Assembly (NCBI RefSeq): GCF_014652795.1
Contig: NZ_BMZM01000002.1
Span: 62,001 to 126,000 of the forward strand
From: Kushneria pakistanensis
GTDB taxonomy: Bacteria; Pseudomonadota; Gammaproteobacteria; Pseudomonadales; Halomonadaceae
Direction of reading: 5' to 3'
DNA: 64,000 nucleotides
In this document: positions 53,848 to 62,841 of the stretch, one piece after another
Layout: every line of letters begins with the position of its first letter
Position numbering within the stretch: the stretch's first letter is position 1
Position numbers and translations under genes: made by a program
Notes under the pieces: generated by a model
What the model was told of the DNA's origin: nothing
What the model saw: the letters and a program-made list of their open reading frames with translations, nothing else
Databases searched by the model: none

Positions 53848-54598
53848 ATGCTGATCGCCCAGATCACTGACCTGCACATTCGTTGCCCCGGCGAGCGCGC
53901 CTATGGCGTGGTCGAGACCCATCGCCTTTTGCCGCCGGTAGTCGCCGCGCTCAACGCGCTCAACGCGCTCAACGCGCTCGACCCACGCCCCGACGTGGTC
54001 CTGATCACCGGTGATGCCACCGACCTCGGCCATCCACAGGAGTACGCCGCGCTTGCCGAGCCATGACTATCTGGGCCGCGAGGGCTTTATCCAGTACACC
54101 CTGGAAGCATATCCGGTGCGCCTGATCGGACTGGACACGCTGGTGTCCGGTGAAGGCCACGGCGAGCTGTGCACCAAGCGGCTGATCTGGCTGGCCGCAC
54201 GCCTTGCCGAACAGCCGACGCGCCCGACGCTTTTGTTCATGCACCACCCGCCCTTTGTCACCGGCATCGACCACATGGATGCCAAAGGCCTGACGGGCGC
54301 CCATAAGCTGGAGGCTCTGGTACGCGACTATCCCAACATTGAGCGCATTCTCTGCGGCCACGTGCACCGCCCCATCTTCCGGCGCTTTGGCGGCACCATT
54401 GCCAGCTGCTGCCCGAGTACCGCGCACCAGTCCGAACTCAATCTCGCCGGGCACGCCTCCGCCGCCTTCGTCATGGAACCGCCGGGCTATCAGCTCCATC
54501 TCTGGAAGGATGGTGCGCTGATCACCCACACCGGCGTGATGGGTACCTACGACGGGCCATATGCGTTTCGCACTGCAGATAGATCCATAGAGGGTTAG
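53848..54598 (+). pseudogene. Metallophosphoesterase (CpdA-like cyclic nucleotide phosphodiesterase), broken
   Basis: The first part (53848-54066) reads MLIAQITDLHI with the D-x-H metal motif and DVVLITGDATDLG, then stops after YAALAEP. The second part continues in another frame from about 54060 with SHDYLGREGFIQY and then the family's FMHHPPF and LCGHVHRP. Between the two the family normally has about 25-30 residues with the GNHD metal site; here they are missing. So an internal deletion of roughly 75-90 bases removed the GNHD motif and shifted the frame. A tandem 9-base repeat coding for (NAL)3 lies at 53952-53978. The start is well marked by GGAG. The original function would be cAMP hydrolysis or a related reaction. 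Confidence 0.88.
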
Positions 54599-54831
54599 CT
54601 CTACTCGACCGGCCAGTTACCACCACACCGTTAACGCCGCCGATCTCTGAGTACGACACCTGCAGGCGCAGGCATTAAATCCTGGTGGCAATTGCCCGAG
54701 CAATGAAGCCGCGCCTCCCTACATTCCGCCATCCGCTGAGCCCGGCAATCTTCATGATGATCACGACTCCCATACAATAGGCGCTGGCCGGTCACGACCT
54801 GCCATCTGCCACATAACAATGGGAACGCTTC

Positions 54832-56142
54832 ATGAATGCTGCCAACCGGGCGTCACCGCTCGATTTTCTGCGCCTGCACGGGCTGGTCGTCATCCTCTCG
54901 CTGCTGGCCGAGTGGATCGGCATTATCAAAATACCGGCCGGGGTCGGGACGCTACTGCTGCTGCCGCTTTTTTATACCTTTGCGCTGGCCATCATGCTGA
55001 ACCCGCACCTGACCACCCGATGTCACAAGCTGGTGCCGCCGCGTCTGAGCGCTGCGGCCGCGCCGATTACCCTGATCGCGATCATGCCGTTCATCGCTCG
55101 CTTTGGCTCCACCATCGGGCCGGCGACCGATCAGATCGTCAGTGCCGGTCCTGCACTGATCCTTCAGGAGCTGGGCAATCTGGGCACCATGCTGATTGCT
55201 CTACCCTTTGCCGTGCTGGTGCTGAACATGGGGCGCGAGGCGATCGGGGCGACCTATTCGGTGGCGCGCGAGCCCAACATCGCGATCATCTCGGACCGCT
55301 ACGGTCTCAAGGGCCTCGAGGGTATCGGCGTAATGGGCGTCTATGTGGTTGGCACCATGTTTGGCACTCTCTGGTTTGCGCTGATGGCGGGCTTTCTGGC
55401 ATCGATGGATCTGTTTGATCCGCGTGCGCTGGCCATGGCCTGCGGGGTGGGCAGCGCCAGCATGGTGGCGGCCTGCTCCGGCGCCTTGACCGAGGCGGTA
55501 CCGGCGCTGCGTGAAGAGCTGCTGGCCTTCTCCGGCGCCAGTAATCTGCTGACCTATGCCACCGGCCTTTATGTGTCGCTGTTTATTGCCCTGCCGGTTG
55601 CCGAGAGGCTCTATCGCCGCCTGAATGCCAGACGCCTGAAGAAAAACGCTTCACAGGGTTCAACCGAGCAGGCAAGCGGCGCCGAACAGGGCGGTGACGC
55701 CGTTCGCCCTGAACAGCAGCTGGGCCGGACGGCGCTGACGCTGGCCGCCGTGTGCGTGGTGGGCTGGCTGAGCAACACCATCAGCAGTGGTGAGCTCTGG
55801 GGCGCGCTGCCGGGCATGGTGATGCTGTATCTCATGACGCTGGCCGGGCTGGCCGTGACCCGCCTCATGCCCTTCTATCTGCCGGCAGTGGCGTGGGTCT
55901 CCCTGATCAGCATTCTCGTGACGTTGCCGTTTTCCCCCGGCAGTGCGTGGCTGGTCGAGCAGCTCTCGGCCGTCAACTTTCTGGCCATCGTGACCCCGGC
56001 GCTGGGCTATGCTGGTCTGGCCCTGAGCCGGCACGAGTTCATCATGTTCCGCCGTACCGGCTGGAAGCTGGTGATCGTGTCGCTGCTGGTGTTTACCGGC
56101 ACCTATCTCGGCTCGGCTGCTGTTGCCCAGCTGCTGCTCTGA
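54832..56142 (+). CDS. DUF3100-type membrane transporter-like protein
   Basis: A 436-residue inner-membrane protein with about ten helices, separated in the middle by a hydrophilic stretch (LKKNASQGSTEQASGAEQG, near residue 270). The sequence pattern (EWIGIIKIPAGVGTLLLLPL and ILQELGNLGTMLIALPFAV) is that of the uncharacterised DUF3100 family. Transport is likely but unproven. The upstream 230 bases hold no gene. Ends before a terminator that lies inside the neighbouring convergent gene. Confidence 0.82.
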   Translation: MNAANRASPLDFLRLHGLVVILSLLAEWIGIIKIPAGVGTLLLLPLFYTFALAIMLNPHLTTRCHKLVPPRLSAAAAPITLIAIMPFIARFGSTIGPATDQIVSAGPALILQELGNLGTMLIALPFAVLVLNMGREAIGATYSVAREPNIAIISDRYGLKGLEGIGVMGVYVVGTMFGTLWFALMAGFLASMDLFDPRALAMACGVGSASMVAACSGALTEAVPALREELLAFSGASNLLTYATGLYVSLFIALPVAERLYRRLNARRLKKNASQGSTEQASGAEQGGDAVRPEQQLGRTALTLAAVCVVGWLSNTISSGELWGALPGMVMLYLMTLAGLAVTRLMPFYLPAVAWVSLISILVTLPFSPGSAWLVEQLSAVNFLAIVTPALGYAGLALSRHEFIMFRRTGWKLVIVSLLVFTGTYLGSAAVAQLLL

Positions 56143-56989
56143 TCTCAAATAGCGCATCACGAAAAAGCCCACCGTTTGGTGGGCTTTTTGATGCTGCTAC
56201 CAGAATGTCCGTCAGGATGCGCCTTCCATCGCAATAACACACTGATGTGCCCTCCAGCACGCCGTCGCGAATCGTGCACAGCACCAGGCAGGCATCACTT
56301 CCTTCAGCGCCAGTGACGCGTTCGCCGCTGGCGTTCCATCCGCCGCTTCTGCCGCAGGTCTGCCAGCCGCCCGTGTTGGAAATATGGTTGGAGAGCAGCA
56401 CCAGCAGCTGATGGCGCCGGGCGATGCCGGCAAGCAACTCGACATCCACGTCATAGCCGGACTGCGAGATCAGCGCACTGACCAGATACACCTGTGCGTT
56501 CCGGGCAGCGGCAGCTTCCGCGTGAGCGGGATGGGCAAAATCGGCGCAGACCGCCAGCGCGATGCGCACGCCGTTGACGGTGAAGAGACAGTCCGCATGC
56601 CCGGGTGCGCAATACGCGGCTTCCCCGTCATGCAGGTGCTGTTTGGCATACAGCATGCGCTCACCACTGGGAAAGCAGAGCACCGCCCCGATGTGCGGCC
56701 TGCTGCCATCATTGATCAGCGGACAGCCCGCGATCACGACCAGATTGTTGGTCGCGGCAGCGGCAGACAACGTGTCGAACACGTCATCATCGGAAGACAT
56801 GGCAAGCGACGTCAGCAGATCAGGCTCGTAGCCGATCAGAGAAAGCTCGGGAAACATCACCACATCGGCACCGTGCCGAGCGGCCTGCTCGATATAGCGC
56901 AGATGGGCGGCCAGATTGTCGGCAATAGCGCCCCTGATGACCGGCAGCTGCGCCAGAGCGATGGTGATGTCGTGGGTGCTGCCTGTCAT
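56093..56989 (-). CDS. Carbon-nitrogen hydrolase (nitrilase superfamily), odd C-terminus
   Basis: A 298-residue hydrolase with the complete catalytic triad of the nitrilase superfamily: Glu48 (FPELSLIGYEPD), Lys116 (YAKQHLHDGE) and Cys148 (LAVCADFAHP). It should cleave a C-N bond in an amide, ureide or nitrile, as do amidases and carbamoylases. ATG 56989 has GCGAGG before it. The last 33 residues (SKSPPNGGLFRDALFE and beyond) are read across a terminator hairpin and into the end of the convergent DUF3100 gene. This suggests that the original stop codon was lost, perhaps by a frameshift after about residue 255 (VCYCDGRRI). Confidence 0.8.
   Translation of the reverse strand: MTGSTHDITIALAQLPVIRGAIADNLAAHLRYIEQAARHGADVVMFPELSLIGYEPDLLTSLAMSSDDDVFDTLSAAAATNNLVVIAGCPLINDGSRPHIGAVLCFPSGERMLYAKQHLHDGEAAYCAPGHADCLFTVNGVRIALAVCADFAHPAHAEAAAARNAQVYLVSALISQSGYDVDVELLAGIARRHQLLVLLSNHISNTGGWQTCGRSGGWNASGERVTGAEGSDACLVLCTIRDGVLEGTSVCYCDGRRILTDILVAASKSPPNGGLFRDALFEIRAAAGQQQPSRDRCR
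56162..56189. terminator. Bidirectional terminator inside the hydrolase gene end
   Basis: AAAAAGCCCACC and GGTGGGCTTTTT form a 12-bp perfect stem across GTTT (56174-56177). It lies 20 bases after the DUF3100 gene and within the last 33 codons of the convergent carbon-nitrogen hydrolase. Confidence 0.92.
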
Positions 56990-57054
56990 GTCGATGCCTC
57001 GCTTGTGTCGATCCCGGGCTATATAAGCCATGAATCAGCGGTGTTATGCCACAG

Positions 57055-57426
57055 TCATCTGTTTCTATCGCTCAACGACGGCAATGGAAACACCACCCCG
57101 GTTGCCGCCCAACTCATGATCACCAGCGCCCGCCAGCCGTAAAAACGCACCGCGCTGCGCGGCGGCGGACCCTCCGGTTGAGTGACGGATTCGGCCAGCC
57201 GATGCGCCCGATAATCGATGAGCACTTCGCATGCTGTATCAAAATCGCTCGGGGCCACCTGCACCTTCACGCCGCCCAGCGCGGTCTCCCACATCCACTG
57301 CATCGTGATCAGATGCTCGTCCATGATGAAGGCCGGTACATTACGAGATGCCAGCAGCCCCCTGAGCAGATGGGCTTCATGGGGAAAGGTGAAACGAGCA
57401 AGGGTCACGAGCGGACCGGTGGACAT
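57055..57426 (-). CDS. DUF2007 domain protein
   Basis: A 123-residue protein. The N-terminal 65 residues (RFTFPHEAHLLRGLLASRNVPAFIMDE, then GGVKVQVAPSDFDTA) are the DUF2007 putative signal-transducing domain. A hydrophobic segment near residues 95-115 (WRALVIMSWAATGVVFPL) probably anchors it in the membrane. GGAG is seven bases before ATG 57426. Role unknown. Confidence 0.8.
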   Translation of the reverse strand: MSTGPLVTLARFTFPHEAHLLRGLLASRNVPAFIMDEHLITMQWMWETALGGVKVQVAPSDFDTACEVLIDYRAHRLAESVTQPEGPPPRSAVRFYGWRALVIMSWAATGVVFPLPSLSDRNR

Positions 57427-57587
57427 CACAGGGCTCCACGAGCGTGGCGGTGGCTTCCAGTGTAGTGCGGCAATGTCAGGTGATACGCATGAAACGGTCG
57501 GCCGCGGTGACGGCGTGCCACCGCCGACGTCATACTGCCCCCCATTTTCAAGCCGGATTCCTGCAGGTATGGAGAGCTTAAGGAGAC

Positions 57588-58352
57588 ATGCCCTTGGACA
57601 TTAAAAGATATCTGGCGCGGATGAACTACCACGGCTCGCTGGCGCCCACCGCGGAGACGTTAAAGGCGCTGCAGCTTGCGCATCTGATGGCCGTGCCGTT
57701 TGAGAACCTGAGCGTTCATGCCGGTGAACCGATTGTCCTTGATGATGAGGCGCTGTTTACCAAGATCGTCGAGCACCGGCGTGGCGGCTTCTGCTACGAG
57801 GCCAACGGGCTGTTTGCTGCGCTTTTGCGGACGCTCGGTTTTGAGGTCGCGATGCTCTCGGCCGAAGTCGCCCAGCAGGACAACGACTTCGGTGCGCCCT
57901 TCGATCACATGACGCTGATGGTCACGCTGGAACAACGCTGGCTCGTGGACGTGGGCTTTGGTGATTCCTTTCGCGAGCCGCTGCGCCTTGATGAACCGGG
58001 AGAACAAGGACAGCACGGCCGCGCCTACCGGATCGACCACGACGGCCCTTACCGAGTCTTGATGCAACAAAAGGGCGATGAAAACTGGAAGGCGCAGTAT
58101 CGCTTCACTCTCAAGCCGCATGAGTATGGCGACTACGCCGGGATGTGCCGCTATCACCAGACATCGCCCCAGTCGCCTTTCACCGGCGCCCGGCTCTGCA
58201 CAAGGGCGACAGAGGGCGGGCGTATCACGTTGAGTGAGAGGCGCCTTATTACCACCTTTCTGGAGGGCGGAAAGCGGGAGCGAACCCTGGCGGACGAGAA
58301 AGCGTATGCGGCCGCCCTGCGCGAGCATTTCGGCATCGTCATGACAGAGTGA
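57588..58352 (+). CDS. Arylamine N-acetyltransferase
   Basis: A 254-residue acetyl-CoA-dependent enzyme. Catalytic triad Cys69 (RRGGFCYE), His107 (FDHMTL) and Asp121 (VDVGFGD) is intact, and the N-terminus (IKRYLARMNYHG) matches the family. Acetylates arylamines, hydrazines and related xenobiotics in the cytoplasm. AAGGAG lies only two to three bases before the ATG; the third codon is TTG at a better distance and could be the true start, which changes two residues only. Confidence 0.95.
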   Translation: MPLDIKRYLARMNYHGSLAPTAETLKALQLAHLMAVPFENLSVHAGEPIVLDDEALFTKIVEHRRGGFCYEANGLFAALLRTLGFEVAMLSAEVAQQDNDFGAPFDHMTLMVTLEQRWLVDVGFGDSFREPLRLDEPGEQGQHGRAYRIDHDGPYRVLMQQKGDENWKAQYRFTLKPHEYGDYAGMCRYHQTSPQSPFTGARLCTRATEGGRITLSERRLITTFLEGGKRERTLADEKAYAAALREHFGIVMTE

Positions 58353-58403
58353 TGTCATGACGCCCTTTCATCATGGTATCGAGATAATCGGGCGCCGGTA
58401 GGC

Positions 58404-60536
58404 CTAGAACGAGTACGTCAGCGTGGAGGTGATGTTCATCGGCTCGCCGTAAACGCCGTAGCCGTCGAGGTGGCTGTAGTACTTCTTGTCGAAGAGATTA
58501 CGCACGTTAACCTGCAACGAGAGATCCTCGGTGAAGGCGTAGCGACCAAACAGGTTAACCAGCGTATAGCTGCCCTGCTCGACCTTCTCGTTACCCTGCG
58601 GACCGGCCACATCGCGCTCGAAGGTGTGACTCTGCCAGTTGAACCCGCCGCCGACGGTCAGTGCTTCCCACTGCGGTACGCGGTAGCTGGCAAACAGGTT
58701 CGCCTGAGTGCGCGGCCGGTCCGAATTGAAATCGCCCTGCGCCGAAGTCGCCGTGTAGTGGGTCAGGCCGGCGGTCATGTCCAGGTTATCGGTCACCGCG
58801 CCGGTCACTTCGGCTTCGAACCCTTCGCTGACCACATCGCTCACCGGATTTGCGGCAGTGATCAGCGAGCCCGGCGTACTGACGATATCGGCCACGTTGT
58901 CCTGCTCGAGTCGGAATACCGCGAAGGAGGCGTTAAGCAGGCCATCAAACCAGGCAGCCTTGACGCCGGTTTCGTAGTTTTTGCCCTTGAGTGGATCGAG
59001 ATAGCCGTTGCCGCCTTCCAGGCGATAGCTCTGTGGCTGGAAGATTTCGGTATAGCTGGCGTAGACCGACCACACATCGTTGATGTCGTAGATCAGGCCG
59101 CCATAGGGGGTGACATCGCTTTCGCTCTGCGAGTCGTTGCCCAGCCCGTTCGACCAGGTTCTGCTGCGCCAGTCGGTATAGCGCGCACCCACGATCAGCG
59201 TCAGCGGGTCGGTCAGCGAGAGTCTGGCCGCGGTATAGACAGATTTTTGCTGCGTGCTGGCGCGCTCAAGCGGAGAGAAGCTGCCCCAGCCGGTATTGGG
59301 CGCCGATCCATTCCAGTTGTCGAGATCGTTAACGGGGAAGCCATCTATGAAGCGGTTCTCGTACTCGTTGCTCTGATCCGCATAGCTGCCGCCAATCACC
59401 AGCTCATGTTGGCGACCCATCAGCTCGAACGGTCCGTTGGCATAGACATCGACCGAATCCACCTTGCGCTCGCCGCGGTTCCAGCCGGTAAAGAAGTAAG
59501 TTCCATCGCCGGTCACGGGGTCGGGCCATGTCCCCTCGGTGTAGGGATAGGCCAGCTTGCCATCCATATTGGTCTTTTCATGCGTTGCGTTACCGTGCAG
59601 CGCCCAATCATTGGCGAAGCGGTGTTCCAGCCCGGCAAAGACCTTTTCGGATTCGAAATCGTAATAGGACCAGTCCGGCGCCACGCTGAACGAGCGGGTG
59701 TAGTCGGTCCGACTGCCGTCGCTGTACCACAGCGGAAAGCCGCCCCAGGTGGGCGAGCCGGTATGGGTGTTCTGATAGTCGTAACCGACCGAGACGGTGG
59801 TGTTCTCGGTGACATCGGCATCGATGATGCCGTAGCCGAACTTCTTTCGGTTGGAGTAACGGTCCAGATGGCCGTCGCCGTCCTCATGGCCGCCGATAAA
59901 GCGCGCACGAACGTCACCTGACTCGGTCAGTGGGGTGGTGACATCCACCACGCCGCGCTGCTTGTCCCAGCTGCCCAGCGTGCCGGACACGGAGCCGGTC
60001 AGTTCACGGCTGTCGGCGTGCTTGCGCACGAAGTTGACCGAGGCGCCCGGGTTGCCGGCGCCGGTCATCAGACCATTGGCACCGCGCACTACCTCGATCC
60101 GGTCATAAATGGCCGTGTTCTGTGCCCCTTCGCCAAAATACCAGCGGCTGTCGGTGTTCAGCGTCGGGATGCCATCGTATTGGTAGCTGCTGATATCAAA
60201 GCCGCGGGCAGAAAAGCGAACACGATCACTGTCGAGGCGCTGCGCCGAGACGCCGGTGGTGTTGACCAGCGCATCCTCGATCGTTTCAAGGTGCTGATCC
60301 CGAATGCGCTGCTCGGTCATGATGCTGACCGTCTGCGGGATCTCCTTTGGGGTCAGATCCATGCGGGTGCCGGCACCGGTGGTGCGTCGGGTGTAGCCGA
60401 CGTTGTCGTAAAGACTGGTGGCCGTGACGGTGAGGGTATCGATGGCGTCATCGGCCTGAGCCATGACGGGGGTGATCAGACAGGCGCCGGTGGTCACAAT
60501 CGTCAGGGCGTGACGACCGCAGGATGGCTTTTTCAT
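58404..60536 (-). CDS. TonB-dependent siderophore receptor
   Basis: A 710-residue outer-membrane receptor. Signal peptide cleaved near residue 27, TonB box region (DAIDTLTVTATS), plug domain with VRFSARGFDISSYQYDGIP and RIEVVRGANGLMTGAGNPGASVN, and a 22-strand barrel ending in the aromatic TLTYSF. This plug type occurs in receptors for ferric siderophores such as FhuE, FoxA or FpvA. It takes up an iron-siderophore complex; which one is not clear. ATG 60536 has AAGGGA four bases before. A Fur-like box lies at 60625-60643, so it is likely iron repressed. Confidence 0.95.
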   Translation of the reverse strand: MKKPSCGRHALTIVTTGACLITPVMAQADDAIDTLTVTATSLYDNVGYTRRTTGAGTRMDLTPKEIPQTVSIMTEQRIRDQHLETIEDALVNTTGVSAQRLDSDRVRFSARGFDISSYQYDGIPTLNTDSRWYFGEGAQNTAIYDRIEVVRGANGLMTGAGNPGASVNFVRKHADSRELTGSVSGTLGSWDKQRGVVDVTTPLTESGDVRARFIGGHEDGDGHLDRYSNRKKFGYGIIDADVTENTTVSVGYDYQNTHTGSPTWGGFPLWYSDGSRTDYTRSFSVAPDWSYYDFESEKVFAGLEHRFANDWALHGNATHEKTNMDGKLAYPYTEGTWPDPVTGDGTYFFTGWNRGERKVDSVDVYANGPFELMGRQHELVIGGSYADQSNEYENRFIDGFPVNDLDNWNGSAPNTGWGSFSPLERASTQQKSVYTAARLSLTDPLTLIVGARYTDWRSRTWSNGLGNDSQSESDVTPYGGLIYDINDVWSVYASYTEIFQPQSYRLEGGNGYLDPLKGKNYETGVKAAWFDGLLNASFAVFRLEQDNVADIVSTPGSLITAANPVSDVVSEGFEAEVTGAVTDNLDMTAGLTHYTATSAQGDFNSDRPRTQANLFASYRVPQWEALTVGGGFNWQSHTFERDVAGPQGNEKVEQGSYTLVNLFGRYAFTEDLSLQVNVRNLFDKKYYSHLDGYGVYGEPMNITSTLTYSF

Positions 60537-60624
60537 GGTGTCCCTTGCTGGCACGTCGAGCGCGCCGGTTATCGGTGTTATGGCTCGGCGATTTTGATGA
60601 AATCGCCCTAGCAAAGTCAACGCC

Positions 60625-60643
60625 GATAACAATTATTCTTATT
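60625..60643 (-). promoter_or_regulatory. Fur box
   Basis: GATAACAATTATTCTTATT matches the 19-base Fur consensus at 13 positions and lies 88-107 bases before the receptor start codon, in an AT-rich promoter region. Confidence 0.7.
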
Positions 60644-60707
60644 CTCATCAGAAAATATATCTCATTTCCTGTACCGACGCTGATGCCCGCTTAATAAAGA
60701 CTCTCAT

Positions 60708-60739
60708 TTGTCAACTTTTAAAAAATTTGAAGTTAACCA
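60708..60739 (+). promoter_or_regulatory. BirA-type biotin operator
   Basis: TTGTCAAC, 16 bases, then GTTAACCA: close to the BirA operator TTGTAAAC-N16-GTTTACAA. A further GGTTAAC at 60781-60787 overlaps the bioB leader and could be a second, weaker half-site. It lies 55 bases before ATG 60794. Confidence 0.65.
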
Positions 60740-60793
60740 AAGGGGCTGGCAGAGTCTCTGTTATCTTTTATTTTGAAAAAGGTTAACAGCGCC

Positions 60794-61867
60794 ATGCCTG
60801 CCGTTCGATCCGATGCCTTCAACGCCGAGCCCTTTCGTCACGACTGGCAGCGCCACGAGATCGAGACGCTGCTTGCCCTGCCCTTCAACGACCTGCTGTT
60901 TCGGGCGCAGGGCGTGCATCAAAAGCACTTCGACCCCAACGCGGTACAGATCTCAACGCTGTTGTCGATCAAGACCGGCGCCTGTCCGGAGGACTGCAAA
61001 TACTGCCCGCAGTCCGGTCACTACAACACCGGCCTTGAGCGCGAAAAGCTGATGCAGGTCGAGGCGGTGCTGGAAGAGGCGCGTAGAGCCAAGGAAGTGG
61101 GCGCCAGCCGCTTCTGCATGGGCGCGGCGTGGAAAAACCCGCGGGCGAAGGACATGCCCTATGTGCTGGAGATGGTGCGCGGCGTGCGTGCCATGGGGCT
61201 TGAGACCTGCATGACGCTGGGCATGCTGACCCGGGATCAGGCCGAAGCACTCGAAGACGCCGGCCTTGATTACTACAACCACAACCTGGACACCTCGCCG
61301 GAGTACTACGGCGAGATCATCACCACCCGCACCTACGCCGACCGGCTGGAAACGCTCGATCACGTGCGCCGGGCCGGCATGAAGATCTGCTCCGGCGGCA
61401 TTCTGGGCATGGGCGAGAGCATCAGCGACCGCGCGGGACTGTTGCAGCAGCTCGCCAACCTGCCCACGCATCCGGAAAGCGTGCCGATCAACATGCTGAT
61501 CCGCATCGAGGGCACGCCGCTGGCACACGTCGAGGATCTTGACCCGATCGAGTTCATTCGCACCATCGCGGTCGCCCGCATCCTGATGCCCGCCTCTCAC
61601 GTGCGCCTGGCCGCCGGACGCGAGCTGATGAGCGATGAGACCCAGGCGCTGGCCTTTTTCGCCGGCGCCAACTCGATCTTTTACGGCGAGCGGCTGTTGA
61701 CCGCCCAGAACCCGCAGGCGGCTCACGACAAGCGGCTGTTCGAGCGCCTGGGGCTTTACCCGGAAACGCGCCACGACGTGAGCGATGACACCCATGAAGC
61801 GGCACTCAATGAACAGATGCGTCAGGCGCGGGCAGCGGCCATGAGCGTGGACGCCACCCAGGCCTGA
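60794..61867 (+). CDS. bioB: Biotin synthase
   Basis: A 357-residue radical-SAM enzyme that inserts sulfur into dethiobiotin. The 4Fe-4S cysteines are C64, C68 and C71 in [13 protein letters not shown]; the family blocks SGGILGMGE and [11 protein letters not shown] are present. A TTG at 60773 extends the frame by seven codons but it overlaps the GGTTAAC half-operator and lacks a ribosome binding site, so ATG 60794 is preferred. bioF, H, C and D are not adjacent. Likely repressed by BirA when biotin is abundant. Confidence 0.97.
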   Translation: MPAVRSDAFNAEPFRHDWQRHEIETLLALPFNDLLFRAQGVHQKHFDPNAVQISTLLSIKTGACPEDCKYCPQSGHYNTGLEREKLMQVEAVLEEARRAKEVGASRFCMGAAWKNPRAKDMPYVLEMVRGVRAMGLETCMTLGMLTRDQAEALEDAGLDYYNHNLDTSPEYYGEIITTRTYADRLETLDHVRRAGMKICSGGILGMGESISDRAGLLQQLANLPTHPESVPINMLIRIEGTPLAHVEDLDPIEFIRTIAVARILMPASHVRLAAGRELMSDETQALAFFAGANSIFYGERLLTAQNPQAAHDKRLFERLGLYPETRHDVSDDTHEAALNEQMRQARAAAMSVDATQA

Positions 61868-61987
61868 GCAGAGAGGTTCATCTCGCCCTGCGTCAACGCC
61901 TGTGGCGCCTCGTCATGGATCCCATGGCCGCGGCAGTCCTGCCGCTCCCGTCTGGTACATTAGAAAAACCACCACCGGGAGAATGAC

Positions 61988-62372
61988 ATGTCACGACTGC
62001 TACTGCTGAGCAGCGCCATGGCCGGCGACACCGGCTATCTGGAATATACCCGCCCTCTGATCGAGGACTTTCTGAGCGCGCACGCTGGAACTGGTGCCCT
62101 TTCAGATCAATCCGCATTTTATCTCCGGCAAGAGCGCCGGCCACCACGGTGAAAGCCGGGAAGAGCGTCTGACAGAGTATCTGGTACTCAACCCGCCAGG
62201 CCGGGTGGTGGCCCTGCCGGAAGGCACGGCGCTGCGACGCGAAGGCGCACGCCTTGAGCTGCTCGGCGATCAGGATGCCTGGCTGTTCACCTCCGGGACC
62301 GAGCAAGGAATTCGGGCGGGGCAGCGCTGCGATGCCCTGCTCGACGCCGATGGCACAGCACACTCTTTATAA
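61988..62372 (+). pseudogene. pepE: Peptidase E (alpha-aspartyl dipeptidase), internally deleted
   Basis: The start (MSRLLLLSSAMAGDTGYLEY, then TRPLIEDFLSAHA) is the PepE N-terminus, with an ATG and upstream GGGAG. After about residue 33 the frame is shifted and the sequence jumps to TLELVPFQINPHFISG, the C-terminal block that in Salmonella PepE begins near residue 160; it then continues to the natural end at 62372. About 125-130 codons are missing, including the nucleophile motif GWSAG, and the frame is lost at the junction near 62079-62085. The gene cannot make active enzyme. Confidence 0.88.
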
Positions 62373-62470
62373 GCGATGTGCATCTTGCCCCGATGCCTGC
62401 AAGGTGCCATCGTCATGCCATGAGCGGCACGCAATGTGGCCGCATGTTGTCGATGACGGGAGAATCTGCA

Positions 62471-62803
62471 GTGTTTATTGCCATGAACCGTTTTCGGGTC
62501 AATCCCGAGCGCGTGGAAGAGTTCGAAAAGCTCTGGCTGGAGCGTGAAACCCATCTGCAGGGCCTGCCCGGGTTCGTCGAGTTTCATATGCTGCGCGGCC
62601 CGGCGGAAGAAGATCACGTGCTCTACGCCTCGCACACGATCTGGCGTTCGCGCGAGGACTTCGATGCCTGGACCCGCTCCGAGGCCTTTCGCGCCGCCCA
62701 TGCCAACGCCGGCCAGAGCCGCCGCGAGGGGCTTTATCTGGGACCGCCGAAGTTTGAAGGTTTTGAGGTCATCCAGACCATCAGCGAGCAGGGCCACGCC
62801 TGA
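62471..62803 (+). CDS. Antibiotic biosynthesis monooxygenase (ABM) family protein
   Basis: A 110-residue dimeric alpha-beta protein starting VFIAMNRFRVNPERVEEFEKLW, the usual ABM start, followed by GFVEFHMLRGP and a WRSREDFDAWTRSEAFRAAHA block (key part REDFDAW). Members are cofactor-free monooxygenases or heme-degrading enzymes (IsdG/HmoB-like); the longer loop with HTIWRS fits the heme-binding type. GTG 62471 is chosen for the GGGAG eight bases upstream; the longer frame to 62378 is unsupported. Confidence 0.82.
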   Translation: MFIAMNRFRVNPERVEEFEKLWLERETHLQGLPGFVEFHMLRGPAEEDHVLYASHTIWRSREDFDAWTRSEAFRAAHANAGQSRREGLYLGPPKFEGFEVIQTISEQGHA

Positions 62804-62841
62804 TCGCGTGACCGAGCGCCTGTCCACTGCGGAGCATTGCC

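Noticed and set aside
53952-53978. Three 9-base tandem repeats considered as an insertion footprint
   Set aside because: They are in frame and code for (NAL)3 inside the first half of the cpdA-like gene; slippage explains them and they are away from the deletion point.
60773-60793. TTG start for bioB seven codons upstream
   Set aside because: No ribosome binding site, and it overlaps a GGTTAAC half-operator; the ATG at 60794 matches the family.
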